Shown here in pieces: positions 7,776 through 15,942 of a DNA stretch of 64,000 nt. Source of the stretch: CBFFRJ01 sp965644225 (lineage in GTDB: Bacteria; Pseudomonadota; Gammaproteobacteria; Enterobacterales; Enterobacteriaceae); NCBI RefSeq assembly GCF_965644225.1, contig NZ_CBFFRJ010000008.1, positions 3,762-67,761 on the forward strand. Direction: 5' to 3'. The notes beneath the pieces were generated by a model. That model was not told where the DNA came from. It made no database searches and worked only from the letters and a program-made list of their open reading frames with translations. The translations under genes and the position numbers were made by a program. Position 1 is the first letter of the stretch, and each line of letters opens with the position of its first letter.

Positions 7776-8625
7776 ATTCGAGTTCGTCGAGCGACTGATG
7801 CAGGGCTTCAACCTGGGCGAGGTAATCATTACCGCTTTTCCCCATCTGGCGTGCGACCAGGGAGCAAAGCAGATTGCACACGCCGGAGAGGGCGACGGTG
7901 CTGTCAAACAACATGCCGCCATCGGTATGGCAGCGCACCACCCATCTGGCGTGACGCGCCGGTTTACCGGAGAGCACATCCGCCAGATAGAGCATAGGCA
8001 CCTGGCGTTCAGCCAGCGCAGCCATTGCCGCGTCCAGCGCGGGCATCCGCCGACGTAAGCCAACACAAATCACCACATCCTGTTCCCCCAGTGCGGCCAG
8101 GTGCTCAGCCAGGGAGTCGCCCGGGCGAGGCAGCAAACGTACGTCAGGATGAATATGCACTAAATCACGGTAAATCAACTGCGCAATGGTCTGGCTGTGT
8201 CGCCAGCCCATCACCACCACCCGGCGGGCTCCCGCAATCGCCACAATGGCCTGCTGGAATTGCGTGCTGTCCAGCGTGCGGTAGCTGTTTACCAGGTTAG
8301 CTATCTCTTTCTCCAGGTGCTGCTGCATCACGCTGTCCATCGGTGAAGCACTGGGTACAGCCTGTAAATAGAGTGGCGAACCACTGCTCTGCATGTCACG
8401 CGCCTGACGCCGCGCCGCTTCATAGTTTTCATAGCCAAGATGGCGGAAAAAACGGGTTGTCGTGGCCTTGGAGACGCCTGCACTTTGCGCCAGTTCAGTG
8501 GCGGTATTCATAGCAAGCTGACCAGGTGCTGCAAGCAACACATCCGCCAGCCGCTGTTCATGGCTGGAGAGCTGCTCCCAGTGCTGTCGGATCCGGCCCT
8601 CTAACGATGCCGTTTTTGGACTCAT
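7774..8625 (-). CDS. RpiR/MurR-family transcriptional regulator
   Basis: A 283-residue regulator. The N-terminal HTH_6 domain (about residues 1-77) includes TATELAQSAGVSKATTTRFF. It is followed by a SIS (sugar isomerase-like) sensing domain (about 120-260) with GARRVVVMGWRHSQTIAQLI. RpiR proteins usually sense phosphosugars or amino-sugar phosphates, but several family members sit beside amino acid and nitrogen-compound transporters. It lies directly upstream of, and in the same direction as, the DUF1989/ABC operon, from which it is separated by a terminator and a 24-bp palindrome. It is the most likely regulator of that operon. Confidence 0.88.
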   Translation of the reverse strand: MSPKTASLEGRIRQHWEQLSSHEQRLADVLLAAPGQLAMNTATELAQSAGVSKATTTRFFRHLGYENYEAARRQARDMQSSGSPLYLQAVPSASPMDSVMQQHLEKEIANLVNSYRTLDSTQFQQAIVAIAGARRVVVMGWRHSQTIAQLIYRDLVHIHPDVRLLPRPGDSLAEHLAALGEQDVVICVGLRRRMPALDAAMAALAERQVPMLYLADVLSGKPARHARWVVRCHTDGGMLFDSTVALSGVCNLLCSLVARQMGKSGNDYLAQVEALHQSLDELE

Positions 8626-8740
8626 GGCGATTCCCTGAAATGAAAAATCTCATCCTGCACAGAGCATGCCCGGATGTCACCAGGATTTTAGGAATTTATT
8701 GGCAAGGCCAGGACGGAAGGGAGCCGCCCTGGCCGGTCAT

Positions 8741-10387
8741 TTACTTATGCTCAATCAACAGCGTTTCCAGCAGGTCGAGATCGTGAAGCATCTTTTGCAA
8801 CGTCTCATTGCTGATCTGCCGGGTGGCGCGCAGGTGGTACAACTCCGCACGCTCTGAACGCAGGGCAGCCAGACGGAAACGGCGCTCAAGGTTTTCTTCA
8901 AGCAGCGAACTTTCTGCGTTGTTGCGCCCGTCAGCCCGGCGTCGCAGATTACCAATAACCCGGGAACTGACCTCCGTCAGAAGCTGGTTATCGATATTTT
9001 CCTCCGCGTCCGCCGCCATGCGTTCTTCCATTTTCTGGATAGCGACAATGGCCACGTCCGCCGTCACCGCCCGCGCCATACGCTCTTCTTTATACTGATG
9101 GGAGTGATCGCGGACCTCAATATGCTGGAGCAGTTTCGGCAACGCAATCACCCCGACAAACAGGGAGAAGAGGATAACGCCGGCCGCCAGCAACACCAGC
9201 TCATAGCGCGCCGGGAATCCCATACCATTGGGCAGAAAGAGCGGTATCGACAGCACACCTGCCAGCGTAATCGCCCCGCGAACGCCAGCGAAGGTCGCAA
9301 TCAACAGCTCACGTGTCGACCAGCTACCGAACTCCATCGGCTTTTTGCGCAGGAAGCGATTACTGAATTTTTTCATGGTCCACAACCAGCCAAAGCGGAC
9401 CAGCATCAATGCCAGATAAATCAGCGCAATGTCGGTAAACAGAACCCAGGTTTCAACATTCGGATCCGCTTCTGCGGCCACCAGCGAGGTCTCCAGGATC
9501 CCTGGCAGTTGCAGGCCCAGCAGCAGGAACACCATGCCGTTAAAGACAAATTCCAGCATCGCCCAGGTACTGTTTGCACGCAGACGCATCGCCAGCGGCG
9601 CGGTACGCATCATGCCTGAACGGGTGATGGTCATCCCGGCGGCGACCGCCGCCAGAATGCCTGAGAAACCAATATGCTCCGCAATCAGATATGAGGCGAA
9701 AGGCAGCAGGAACAACAGCACTATCTGGGTGGCAGGCTCGTCGCCGCCCCAGCGGCTGAGAAAACGCAGCGAACGCCCGTACAGCCAGCTCACCACAAAT
9801 CCGGCTAGAATACCGCCAAAGGCCACTTTGAAAAACTCAACGGTCGCGCCACCGACAGTAAAGACCATGGTTCCCATCGCAACGGCAACGGCGAATTTCA
9901 GTGACACCAGACCCGAGGCATCATTCATCAACGCCTCGCCCTGTAAAATGCCCATGATTTTTTTCGGAATGCGGCCTTCACCGACAATGCCCGAGAGCGC
10001 CACCGCATCGGTTGGCGATAACACTGCCGCCAGAGCAAAGGCCGGAATTAACGGAATGCCCGGCACCAGCCAGTAAATTAAGAAGCCGATACCAACGACG
10101 GTGACCACCACCAGCGCCAGCGCAAGACCAAAGATTTCCCGCCCGTGTTCCAGAAACTCACGCGTCGGCGTTTTCCAGCCATCGGCGAACAGCAACGGAG
10201 GAATAAAGAGGACTAAAAACAGTTCCGGATCAAACTCAACATGCAGTCCAAAGGTGGGAATGGCCAACAGCGCGCCAATGGCGATTTGCATCAGCGGGAG
10301 TGGGATCTGGAAGGGTAATACGCGTGTAACAACCCCCGATAGTGAGACCACAAAGGTCATGATGAGAATAGTAAAAAAGATTTCCAT
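8741..10387 (-). CDS. yjcE: CPA1-family Na+/H+ antiporter YjcE
   Basis: A 548-residue inner-membrane protein, almost the same length and sequence as E. coli YjcE (549 aa). About 12 transmembrane helices (residues 5-410) carry the cation/proton antiporter core, including FALAAVLSPTDAVALSGIV with the ion-binding aspartate motif and GILQGEALMNDASGLV. A hydrophilic cytoplasmic tail of about 130 residues follows. It is expected to exchange Na+ or K+ for protons. It is the neighbour of ghxP as in E. coli. Confidence 0.95.
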   Translation of the reverse strand: MEIFFTILIMTFVVSLSGVVTRVLPFQIPLPLMQIAIGALLAIPTFGLHVEFDPELFLVLFIPPLLFADGWKTPTREFLEHGREIFGLALALVVVTVVGIGFLIYWLVPGIPLIPAFALAAVLSPTDAVALSGIVGEGRIPKKIMGILQGEALMNDASGLVSLKFAVAVAMGTMVFTVGGATVEFFKVAFGGILAGFVVSWLYGRSLRFLSRWGGDEPATQIVLLFLLPFASYLIAEHIGFSGILAAVAAGMTITRSGMMRTAPLAMRLRANSTWAMLEFVFNGMVFLLLGLQLPGILETSLVAAEADPNVETWVLFTDIALIYLALMLVRFGWLWTMKKFSNRFLRKKPMEFGSWSTRELLIATFAGVRGAITLAGVLSIPLFLPNGMGFPARYELVLLAAGVILFSLFVGVIALPKLLQHIEVRDHSHQYKEERMARAVTADVAIVAIQKMEERMAADAEENIDNQLLTEVSSRVIGNLRRRADGRNNAESSLLEENLERRFRLAALRSERAELYHLRATRQISNETLQKMLHDLDLLETLLIEHK

Positions 10388-10471
10388 GCGTTCCCTTCTG
10401 CGATGTTCTTATTAAGGCATCTTGCCCTGATGATAGAACATTCAGATTAACGCAAAGGCAACAGGATGTGG

Positions 10472-10506
10472 GTAAAAAATAACAACGGGCGGCCAAAGCC
10501 ACCCGT
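10472..10506 (-). terminator. Terminator of ghxP
   Basis: Arms at 10485-10493 and 10498-10506 (ACGGGCGGC/GCCACCCGT, one mismatch) lie 20 bp past the ghxP stop. On the minus strand they are followed by GTTATTTTTTA. Confidence 0.5.
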
Positions 10507-10526
10507 TTTTATAGCATGGATAACGC

Positions 10527-11876
10527 TTAGATAGCCCAGCCGCCTGCATAGAAGGCAACCAGCGCGACCGCAATCACCACGGTACCGATGTTCAGCTTAC
10601 GCCATTCACCGGACACCACGCGACCAATCACCAGTGATGCAAAACCAATCATGATGCCGGTGACGATGTTACAGGTCAGCACGATAAACACGGCGGTAAT
10701 CAGGCCAGACATCGCATCAACGAAATCAGCAAAATCGATTTTCGCCACGTTGCTCAGCATCAGCAGACCTACATACATCAGCGCAGGCGCTGTTGCATAG
10801 GCTGGCACCAGGTATGAAAGTGGGGACAGGAACAGGATCAACAGGAACAGCACGCCTACGATCAGCGCGGTGAGGCCCGTTTTACCGCCCGCAGCCGTAC
10901 CTGCCGCAGATTCGATGTAAACCGCCGCCGGAGCGGCACCCACCAGGCCTGAAAAGACGCTGCTCAGGGAGTCGGTGGTCAGTGCTTTGCCGCCATCGAT
11001 AATCTGACCGTCTTTATCCAGCAGGTTCGCCTGACCCGCGACCGCACGGATAGTCCCGGTGGCATCGAACACCGCTGTCATCACCAGCGCCAGTACGCTT
11101 GGCAGGATAACCGGGTTCAGCGCGCCCACAATATCCAGGCTACCAATCAGGGAGTTGCCTTTGTCATCGCTCAGCGACGGCATAGCGAAGATACCGGAGA
11201 AGTGGACGTTCGGGTCAAAGATCAGGCCGACAATAGAGACGCCAATGATGGTCAGCAGAATACCGCCAGGCACTTTCAGTTTTTCCAGGCCGATGATCAC
11301 CGCAAGGCCAATCAGGGACATGATTACCGGGAAGCTGGCAAAATGACCCAGTGCAACCGGCAGGCCATCAATAGGGTTCTTCACCACCAGACCCACGCCG
11401 TTTGCCGCGATCAGCAGCAGGAACAGGCCGATACCGATACCGGTTCCGTGCGCAACACCCTGCGGCAGATTGCGCAGGATCCAGCTACGAATACCGGTGG
11501 CAGAAATCACGGTAAACAGCACGCCCATCAGGAACACGGCGCCCAGGGCGACCGGAACGCTGATTTGCTGGCCCAGCACCAGGCTGAAAGCGGTAAATGC
11601 CGTCAGAGAGATAGCACAACCGATAGCCAGTGGCAGATTAGCCCACAGACCCATAACGATTGAGCCAACCCCCGCAACCAGACAGGTCGCGACGAAGACC
11701 GCTGCCGGTGGGAAGCCAGCTTTACCGAGCATGCCAGGCACGACGATGACGGAATAGACCATCGCCAGGAAAGTGGTTAAACCGGCGACAACTTCCTGAC
11801 GAACCGTGCTACCACGGGCAGAAATTTTAAAGAAAGCGTCAAGCGAACCGCCGGTACGCGCTGAAGGCGTAGACAT
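10527..11876 (-). CDS. ghxP: Guanine/hypoxanthine permease GhxP
   Basis: A 449-residue NCS2/AzgA-type permease, the same length as E. coli GhxP (YjcD). It imports guanine and hypoxanthine with protons across the inner membrane. About 12-14 hydrophobic helices are visible, with family motifs such as MTAVFDATGTIRAVAGQANL and GLVGAAPAAVYIESAAGTAAG. The start at 11876 (MSTPSART) follows AGGGG. A longer in-frame extension to 11933 has no ribosome site. Three PurR-like boxes lie upstream, consistent with purine repression known for this gene. Confidence 0.95.
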   Translation of the reverse strand: MSTPSARTGGSLDAFFKISARGSTVRQEVVAGLTTFLAMVYSVIVVPGMLGKAGFPPAAVFVATCLVAGVGSIVMGLWANLPLAIGCAISLTAFTAFSLVLGQQISVPVALGAVFLMGVLFTVISATGIRSWILRNLPQGVAHGTGIGIGLFLLLIAANGVGLVVKNPIDGLPVALGHFASFPVIMSLIGLAVIIGLEKLKVPGGILLTIIGVSIVGLIFDPNVHFSGIFAMPSLSDDKGNSLIGSLDIVGALNPVILPSVLALVMTAVFDATGTIRAVAGQANLLDKDGQIIDGGKALTTDSLSSVFSGLVGAAPAAVYIESAAGTAAGGKTGLTALIVGVLFLLILFLSPLSYLVPAYATAPALMYVGLLMLSNVAKIDFADFVDAMSGLITAVFIVLTCNIVTGIMIGFASLVIGRVVSGEWRKLNIGTVVIAVALVAFYAGGWAI

Positions 11877-11986
11877 AGAAAACATCCCCTGAGAATTTTT
11901 ATCGTTCGTTGGTATACGCGGCTGACAGTCCACTGCGTGTTAAACGTCCTCTCCCTGGCTGCGTTGTGACAAAGGGGTGTCACAAA

Positions 11987-12002
11987 AAGCAAACGTTTAA
12001 CT
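11987..12002. promoter_or_regulatory. PurR box upstream of ghxP (best match)
   Basis: AAGCAAACGTTTAACT matches the PurR consensus ANGCAANCGNTTNCNT at all but one position. It lies about 110 bp upstream of the ghxP start. ghxP belongs to the PurR regulon in E. coli. Confidence 0.7.
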
Positions 12003-12030
12003 CCGCGCATACAAAACGGTTGGAAGAAAA

Positions 12031-12046
12031 AGGCAAACGATTATCC
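12031..12046. promoter_or_regulatory. Second PurR-like box
   Basis: AGGCAAACGATTATCC shares the GCAAACG core and differs from the consensus at two outer positions. It is 44 bp from the first box, close to four helical turns. Confidence 0.4.
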
Positions 12047-12129
12047 AGCGTTTAGATACTGCTTTTCAACTGAACTTTGCCGCTTTTTGCTAATTTTCAC
12101 TTATGGCGGTGAAGAAGTAACCGCCAGAT

Positions 12130-12145
12130 GCGCAAACGTTATCGT
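12130..12145. promoter_or_regulatory. Third PurR-like box
   Basis: GCGCAAACGTTATCGT has the GCAAACG core with two mismatches to consensus. It lies between the ghxP upstream region and the end of the GST gene, about 99 bp from the second box. Confidence 0.3.
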
Positions 12146-12179
12146 TGATGCGCAACTTTGCAACATTTCAGGATCATTT

Positions 12180-12848
12180 TCAGCCGCCGGAAAGATCAAC
12201 AGGACCGCCCTGTGCAATTGCCCGCTGCCAGCCAGGACGCATTTCTACCCGTGCTTTCCAGGCATGAGTATGCGGCAAATTGTCGATACCGCCTCTGGTG
12301 AGCAAGGCAAAAATGGGAAAACTCATCTGTATATCGGCCATGCTGAGTTCATCCCCGGCAAACCAGGGACGATGGGCCAGTTCAGATTCGATAAAGTGGG
12401 CATGGGTGGCAATTTGTTTATTCAGCCAGGCTTTTTCGATACCCCCGCCCAGCGCTTTGCCAAGGGTACGAAAACCAATGGGCACCGGTGGCTTTCCGAG
12501 GCTACTGAACACCAGCTTCATCAGCAGTAGTGGCATTAAGGATCCCTCCGCGTAATGCAGCCAGAACCGATACTGATGACGCAATGCTGCCTCCTGCGGT
12601 CTGAAACGCTGCCCGGGATCGTAGGTTTCCTGAAGGTATTCAAGGATTGCCCCCGACTCCGCGAGGATCAGTTCACCGTCCTGTAACACCGGCGATTTGC
12701 CCAGCGGGTGGATCTTTTTCAGCGATTCAGGGGCAAGCATCGTCTTTTCACGCTGATAACGAATCAGCTGGTAAGGCAGATCCAGCTCTTCCAGCGCCCA
12801 GAGAATACGCTGGGAACGCGACTGATTGAGGTGATGTACGGCGAGCAT
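12180..12848 (-). CDS. Glutathione S-transferase
   Basis: A 222-residue cytosolic GST. The N-terminal thioredoxin-like domain (about residues 1-80) has SRSQRILWALEELDLPY and, near residue 52, the glutathione-binding PVLQDGELILAESGAILEYL. An all-helical C-terminal domain follows (about 90-205) with AGDELSMADI, the conserved N-capping box. It would conjugate or reduce electrophiles with glutathione. The gene is absent from this place in E. coli K-12 but is common beside soxR in related enterics, where oxidative and electrophile defence genes cluster. The substrate is unknown. Confidence 0.9.
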   Translation of the reverse strand: MLAVHHLNQSRSQRILWALEELDLPYQLIRYQREKTMLAPESLKKIHPLGKSPVLQDGELILAESGAILEYLQETYDPGQRFRPQEAALRHQYRFWLHYAEGSLMPLLLMKLVFSSLGKPPVPIGFRTLGKALGGGIEKAWLNKQIATHAHFIESELAHRPWFAGDELSMADIQMSFPIFALLTRGGIDNLPHTHAWKARVEMRPGWQRAIAQGGPVDLSGG

Positions 12849-12968
12849 GATTTTCTCCCGGTTAATTCGATGTGTGTCTTATTCGAGTTAACTATAGAAA
12901 AGCCTTCACCCTGGATAAAAAATTTGCTAAAAAACGCGCGCCTTAACTGGCGATTTTTTCACCAGGCA

Positions 12969-12975
12969 CTACACT
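12969..12975 (+). promoter_or_regulatory. Candidate sigmaS-type -10 of sraL
   Basis: CTACACT closely matches the sigmaS extended -10 (CTATACT) and lies about 7 bp before the expected RNA start. SraL is sigmaS-dependent in Salmonella. Confidence 0.5.
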
Positions 12976-12981
12976 AAAAGT

Positions 12982-13117
12982 GTCAGCACAATCCGGAACC
13001 TCCAACATAAATGAGGGGTGCTGATGTCGGGGGAAACCCTCCCATACGTAAATGGGATAGAGAGAAAGACAAAGACCGGACCGACTAAAGCGCCCCAGTT
13101 GGGCGCTTTAGTTTTTT
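12982..13117 (+). ncRNA. sraL: Small RNA SraL (RyjA)
   Basis: The segment matches the known enterobacterial SraL/RyjA RNA in position (between ghxP and soxR, antisense to the soxR 3' flank) and in conserved blocks: CCGGAACCTCCA near the 5' end, GTCGGGGGAAACCCTCC in the middle, and GATAGAGAGAAAGACAAAGA before the terminator. It ends in a strong GC-rich hairpin with a T-run. In Salmonella it is an Hfq-associated stationary-phase RNA that represses tig and protects rho mRNA. Targets in this organism are inferred from that. Confidence 0.88.
13084..13117 (+). terminator. SraL intrinsic terminator
   Basis: Perfect 12-bp arms ACTAAAGCGCCC and GGGCGCTTTAGT (13084-13095, 13101-13112) are followed by six T residues. 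Confidence 0.9.
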
Positions 13118-13139
13118 GTGTCGCGGCCCCTGTTGCGCA

Positions 13140-13598
13140 TTAATCGTCTTCCAGCAGTCGCGCGCCTGTCCCCTGGGCACCAAGCTGATCGCCAGGGTTA
13201 CGTAACGGGCAATCACTGCGTGACAGACAGCCACAGCCGATACAACCATCCAGTTCATCGCGTAACGCCACCAGCGTATGGATACGCCGGTCGAGCTCCT
13301 CACGCCACTGAGAAGAGAGGTGCTTCCACTCCTTCACACTCAGCGTATGCCCTTCCGGTAATACCCCCAACGCATCGCCAATTGTCGCCAGCGGGATCCC
13401 GATACGTTGGGCAATTTTAATGATCGCCACATAACGTAAAACATCGCGGGTATAGCGCCGCTGATTACCGTTGTTACGGGTGCTTTTAATCAGGCCTTTG
13501 CTCTCATAAAAATGCAGCGCAGAGACGGCGACTCCACTACGTTTTGCCACCTCACCCGGCGTCAACAGTGCTTTTATGCGTGCTGTTTTTATTACCAT
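13140..13598 (-). CDS. soxR: Redox-sensing activator SoxR
   Basis: A 152-residue MerR-family regulator. The N-terminal helix-turn-helix includes TPGEVAKRSGVAVSALHFYE. A dimerization helix follows, then the four-cysteine [2Fe-2S] cluster motif CIGCGCLSRSDC near residues 117-128. Oxidation of the cluster by redox-cycling drugs or nitric oxide lets SoxR untwist the overlong soxS promoter spacer. It diverges from soxS, with its operator lying between the -35 and -10 of the soxS promoter. Confidence 0.97.
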   Translation of the reverse strand: MVIKTARIKALLTPGEVAKRSGVAVSALHFYESKGLIKSTRNNGNQRRYTRDVLRYVAIIKIAQRIGIPLATIGDALGVLPEGHTLSVKEWKHLSSQWREELDRRIHTLVALRDELDGCIGCGCLSRSDCPLRNPGDQLGAQGTGARLLEDD

Positions 13599-13606
13599 AA
13601 AACCTC

Positions 13607-13637
13607 TTTACCTCAAGTTAACTTGAGGAATTATACT
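13607..13637 (+). promoter_or_regulatory. soxS promoter with SoxR operator in a 19-bp spacer
   Basis: The -35 TTTACC (13607-13612) and -10 TATACT (13632-13637) are separated by 19 bp. The spacer region holds the perfect palindrome CCTCAAGTTAACTTGAGG (13611-13628), the classical SoxR site. The overlong spacer is the feature on which MerR-type activation depends. Confidence 0.93.
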
Positions 13638-13689
13638 CAAGCCCGAACCAAACGACGAATCGAAACTGGAAAGCGAAAGAGGCAGAAAT

Positions 13690-14013
13690 ATGTCCCACCA
13701 GCAGATTATTCAGACCCTGACGGAATGGATTGATGACCATATCGATCAACCGTTAAACATTGATGTTGTCGCCAGAAAGTCTGGTTATTCAAAGTGGTAT
13801 CTGCAACGGATGTTCCGCACCATCCAGCATCAGACGTTAGGGGATTATATTCGCCAGCGTCGGCTGCTGCTGGCGGCAGAAGCGCTGCGCACTACGCAGC
13901 GTCCGATTTTTGATATTGCGATGGATTTGGGTTATGTCTCGCAACAAACGTTTTCGCGGGTGTTTCGTCGTGAGTTTGATCGTACTCCCAGCGACTATCG
14001 CCATCACGCATAG
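13690..14013 (+). CDS. soxS: AraC-type superoxide response activator SoxS
   Basis: A 107-residue single-domain AraC/XylS regulator with the same length as E. coli SoxS. It has two helix-turn-helix units: NIDVVARKSGYSKWYLQRMF and, later, IFDIAMDLGYVSQQTFSRVF. It activates sod, zwf, fpr, acr and other oxidative defence genes as a monomer binding soxboxes. It is controlled by SoxR through the divergent promoter and is convergent with pdeC. Confidence 0.97.
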   Translation: MSHQQIIQTLTEWIDDHIDQPLNIDVVARKSGYSKWYLQRMFRTIQHQTLGDYIRQRRLLLAAEALRTTQRPIFDIAMDLGYVSQQTFSRVFRREFDRTPSDYRHHA

Positions 14014-14028
14014 CCGTCGCCGGGCAGG

Positions 14029-15600
14029 TTACTTTAGTGGAGGCGGCTGCTTAACCCAGGCCATAAATTCCTGCGGTGGCAGCGCCTTTGCAAAGTGCCA
14101 GCCCTGACAAAATTGCACGCCACGCTTTAACAGCCAGGTCACCTGTTCACCCGTTTCAACCCCTTCAGCAATAATCTTCAGACGCAGGCTATGAGCCATT
14201 TCGATGATATGTTCTGCGATAAGGTGGCTGGTGCTATTGGTGGTTAAGGTGTCGATAAAAGACTTATCGATCTTCAGAATGTCGACATTTAATGAATACA
14301 GGTTATGTAAGTTGGAATAGCCAGTCCCAAAATCGTCGATCGCCACTTCGTAGCCGGCCTGGCGAAATGCCTGAATAACAGGCGTGGTTTTGGGCACATC
14401 GATAAAACCGCGCTCAGTAACTTCAATTTTAATTTGCTCAGCACGTACAGAATATTCACGGGCTTTATTTGAGATCAGCGCAATAAGCCGTGAGGAGTGA
14501 AAGTCGACCGCTGATAAATTGATCGAAATATAAAGATCTGGCCACTTCGCCAGAAATTCACCTAAATCGAGAAAAACTTCATCCACAACATAATCGGTAA
14601 CACGTTCGATCATGCCTTCTTTTTCTGCAAGCGGAATAAATTCTGCCGGACTCATTACCTGGCCATTAAACCCCGGCCAGCGCAATAATGCTTCTGCGCC
14701 AACACATTGGCCATTTTTTATATCAATAATAGGTTGGTAATGAAGTTTAAGCTGATGTTTAACTAATGCTCTATGGAGCAAACGACGCGGGGAGTTAAAC
14801 TCCTGCCGTGTTCGCGACCACATCAGTAAAACAATAATACTGCAGATCATGCCCAGCGGTAGCGTCAGGGTCGCCTGATGGTAAAGAGACTGAAAGTAGC
14901 TATCACTGGATGTCGAAACTATGATGGCGATAGGGCGTTTGTCAGAATGTGCAATGGTATAAAAACGCTGCTCTTTTTGAAAAGTCAGGTCGCTTTTATG
15001 CACTAACGTTTCCATCGTTTGCAGGTCGGCCTGCGGACTGACGGAGAAAAACATCCTGGTGACGGTGTCATAAATGCCGAACGCCAGGGAAGGATCGTCT
15101 GAAGTCACTTCACTAAAGGAAAGTGGATTGACCACCGCCACATATTTACCCTGCTGCAGATAGACCATTTTATATCCAGGATAAAATGGCGTATCCCGGT
15201 AATAATAAATAGAGATGTCAGGCTTGCGTTTATACTCAGGTGGCGAAATAGCATACGATTGCGGTGGCGTTATTGCAGTAGAACAGATGAACTGCTCGCC
15301 ATGGGCGTAAATTAAATCTGCAACATACAGACTGCCACGGGTGATATTGAGCATGTAATCACGATGCTCAGGAGAACAGATACGACCTTGATATTTTTCC
15401 GCAGCGCTGTAGGCTGAATTGACCTGCCCAATAACGATTTCTGTTTTATCCAGAGCCAGTTGGGCAAAAGAACGCAACTGTGCCCCTGTTTCCTTTACTG
15501 CACGGATGTGCGCAAACCATAGCGACAGCAACACCGGCAGGAGCACTACCACGATGATCCCGACGAGTCTCAGCATCTTGCGACGCACGCTATGATTCAT
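14029..15600 (-). CDS. pdeC: Cyclic-di-GMP phosphodiesterase PdeC (YjcC)
   Basis: A 523-residue inner-membrane enzyme. An N-terminal transmembrane helix (about residues 9-28) and a second (about 240-260) bracket a periplasmic CSS-motif domain with conserved cysteines in RICSPEHRDY and QFICSTAITPP. The C-terminal EAL domain (about 265-515) has the signature AEALLRW and the catalytic DDFGTGYSN, so it looks active. The related E. coli enzyme is held inactive by periplasmic disulfide formation and is activated on reduction or proteolysis. It is convergent with soxS as in E. coli. Confidence 0.94.
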   Translation of the reverse strand: MNHSVRRKMLRLVGIIVVVLLPVLLSLWFAHIRAVKETGAQLRSFAQLALDKTEIVIGQVNSAYSAAEKYQGRICSPEHRDYMLNITRGSLYVADLIYAHGEQFICSTAITPPQSYAISPPEYKRKPDISIYYYRDTPFYPGYKMVYLQQGKYVAVVNPLSFSEVTSDDPSLAFGIYDTVTRMFFSVSPQADLQTMETLVHKSDLTFQKEQRFYTIAHSDKRPIAIIVSTSSDSYFQSLYHQATLTLPLGMICSIIVLLMWSRTRQEFNSPRRLLHRALVKHQLKLHYQPIIDIKNGQCVGAEALLRWPGFNGQVMSPAEFIPLAEKEGMIERVTDYVVDEVFLDLGEFLAKWPDLYISINLSAVDFHSSRLIALISNKAREYSVRAEQIKIEVTERGFIDVPKTTPVIQAFRQAGYEVAIDDFGTGYSNLHNLYSLNVDILKIDKSFIDTLTTNSTSHLIAEHIIEMAHSLRLKIIAEGVETGEQVTWLLKRGVQFCQGWHFAKALPPQEFMAWVKQPPPLK

Positions 15601-15942
15601 TTCCGCCTATATCCCTGCATTTAGTGTGCCTGCATGTAATGACGGCAGGATGCTTTGATAAACAGGTGATTACGTTGCATGAATCATACGACATTAGCAA
15701 CTTACTTTTTCCATTAAAAACCTAATATTTGGTTATGACGATAATATTTGCCCGTAAGGCAAACTAGAAGTATGCGTTATGTTTATATTAAGGAAAATAT
15801 TTATCCACTACTCACCAGGTGCTTTTAGTTTGCGCAACAGACTATCTTTGATTAAGTCAAACTGTCCACAGGATAAAAAAAAGAGCAGCCAATCGCGTAT
15901 TTTTTCATCTAATCGGCCGGGAGCCAAAGAACACGATAATAT
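15601..15942. other. Intergenic region between pdeC and the GGDEF gene
   Basis: 342 bp, AT-rich, with no open frame of credible length. A small hairpin (TTTGCC/GGCAAA, about 15748-15764) is present but lacks a convincing T-run. The pdeC promoter must lie here; I could not place its -35/-10 with confidence. Confidence 0.5.

Noticed and set aside
11877..11933. Extended N-terminus of GhxP
   Set aside because: The extra 19 residues are not seen in E. coli GhxP and no ribosome site precedes them.
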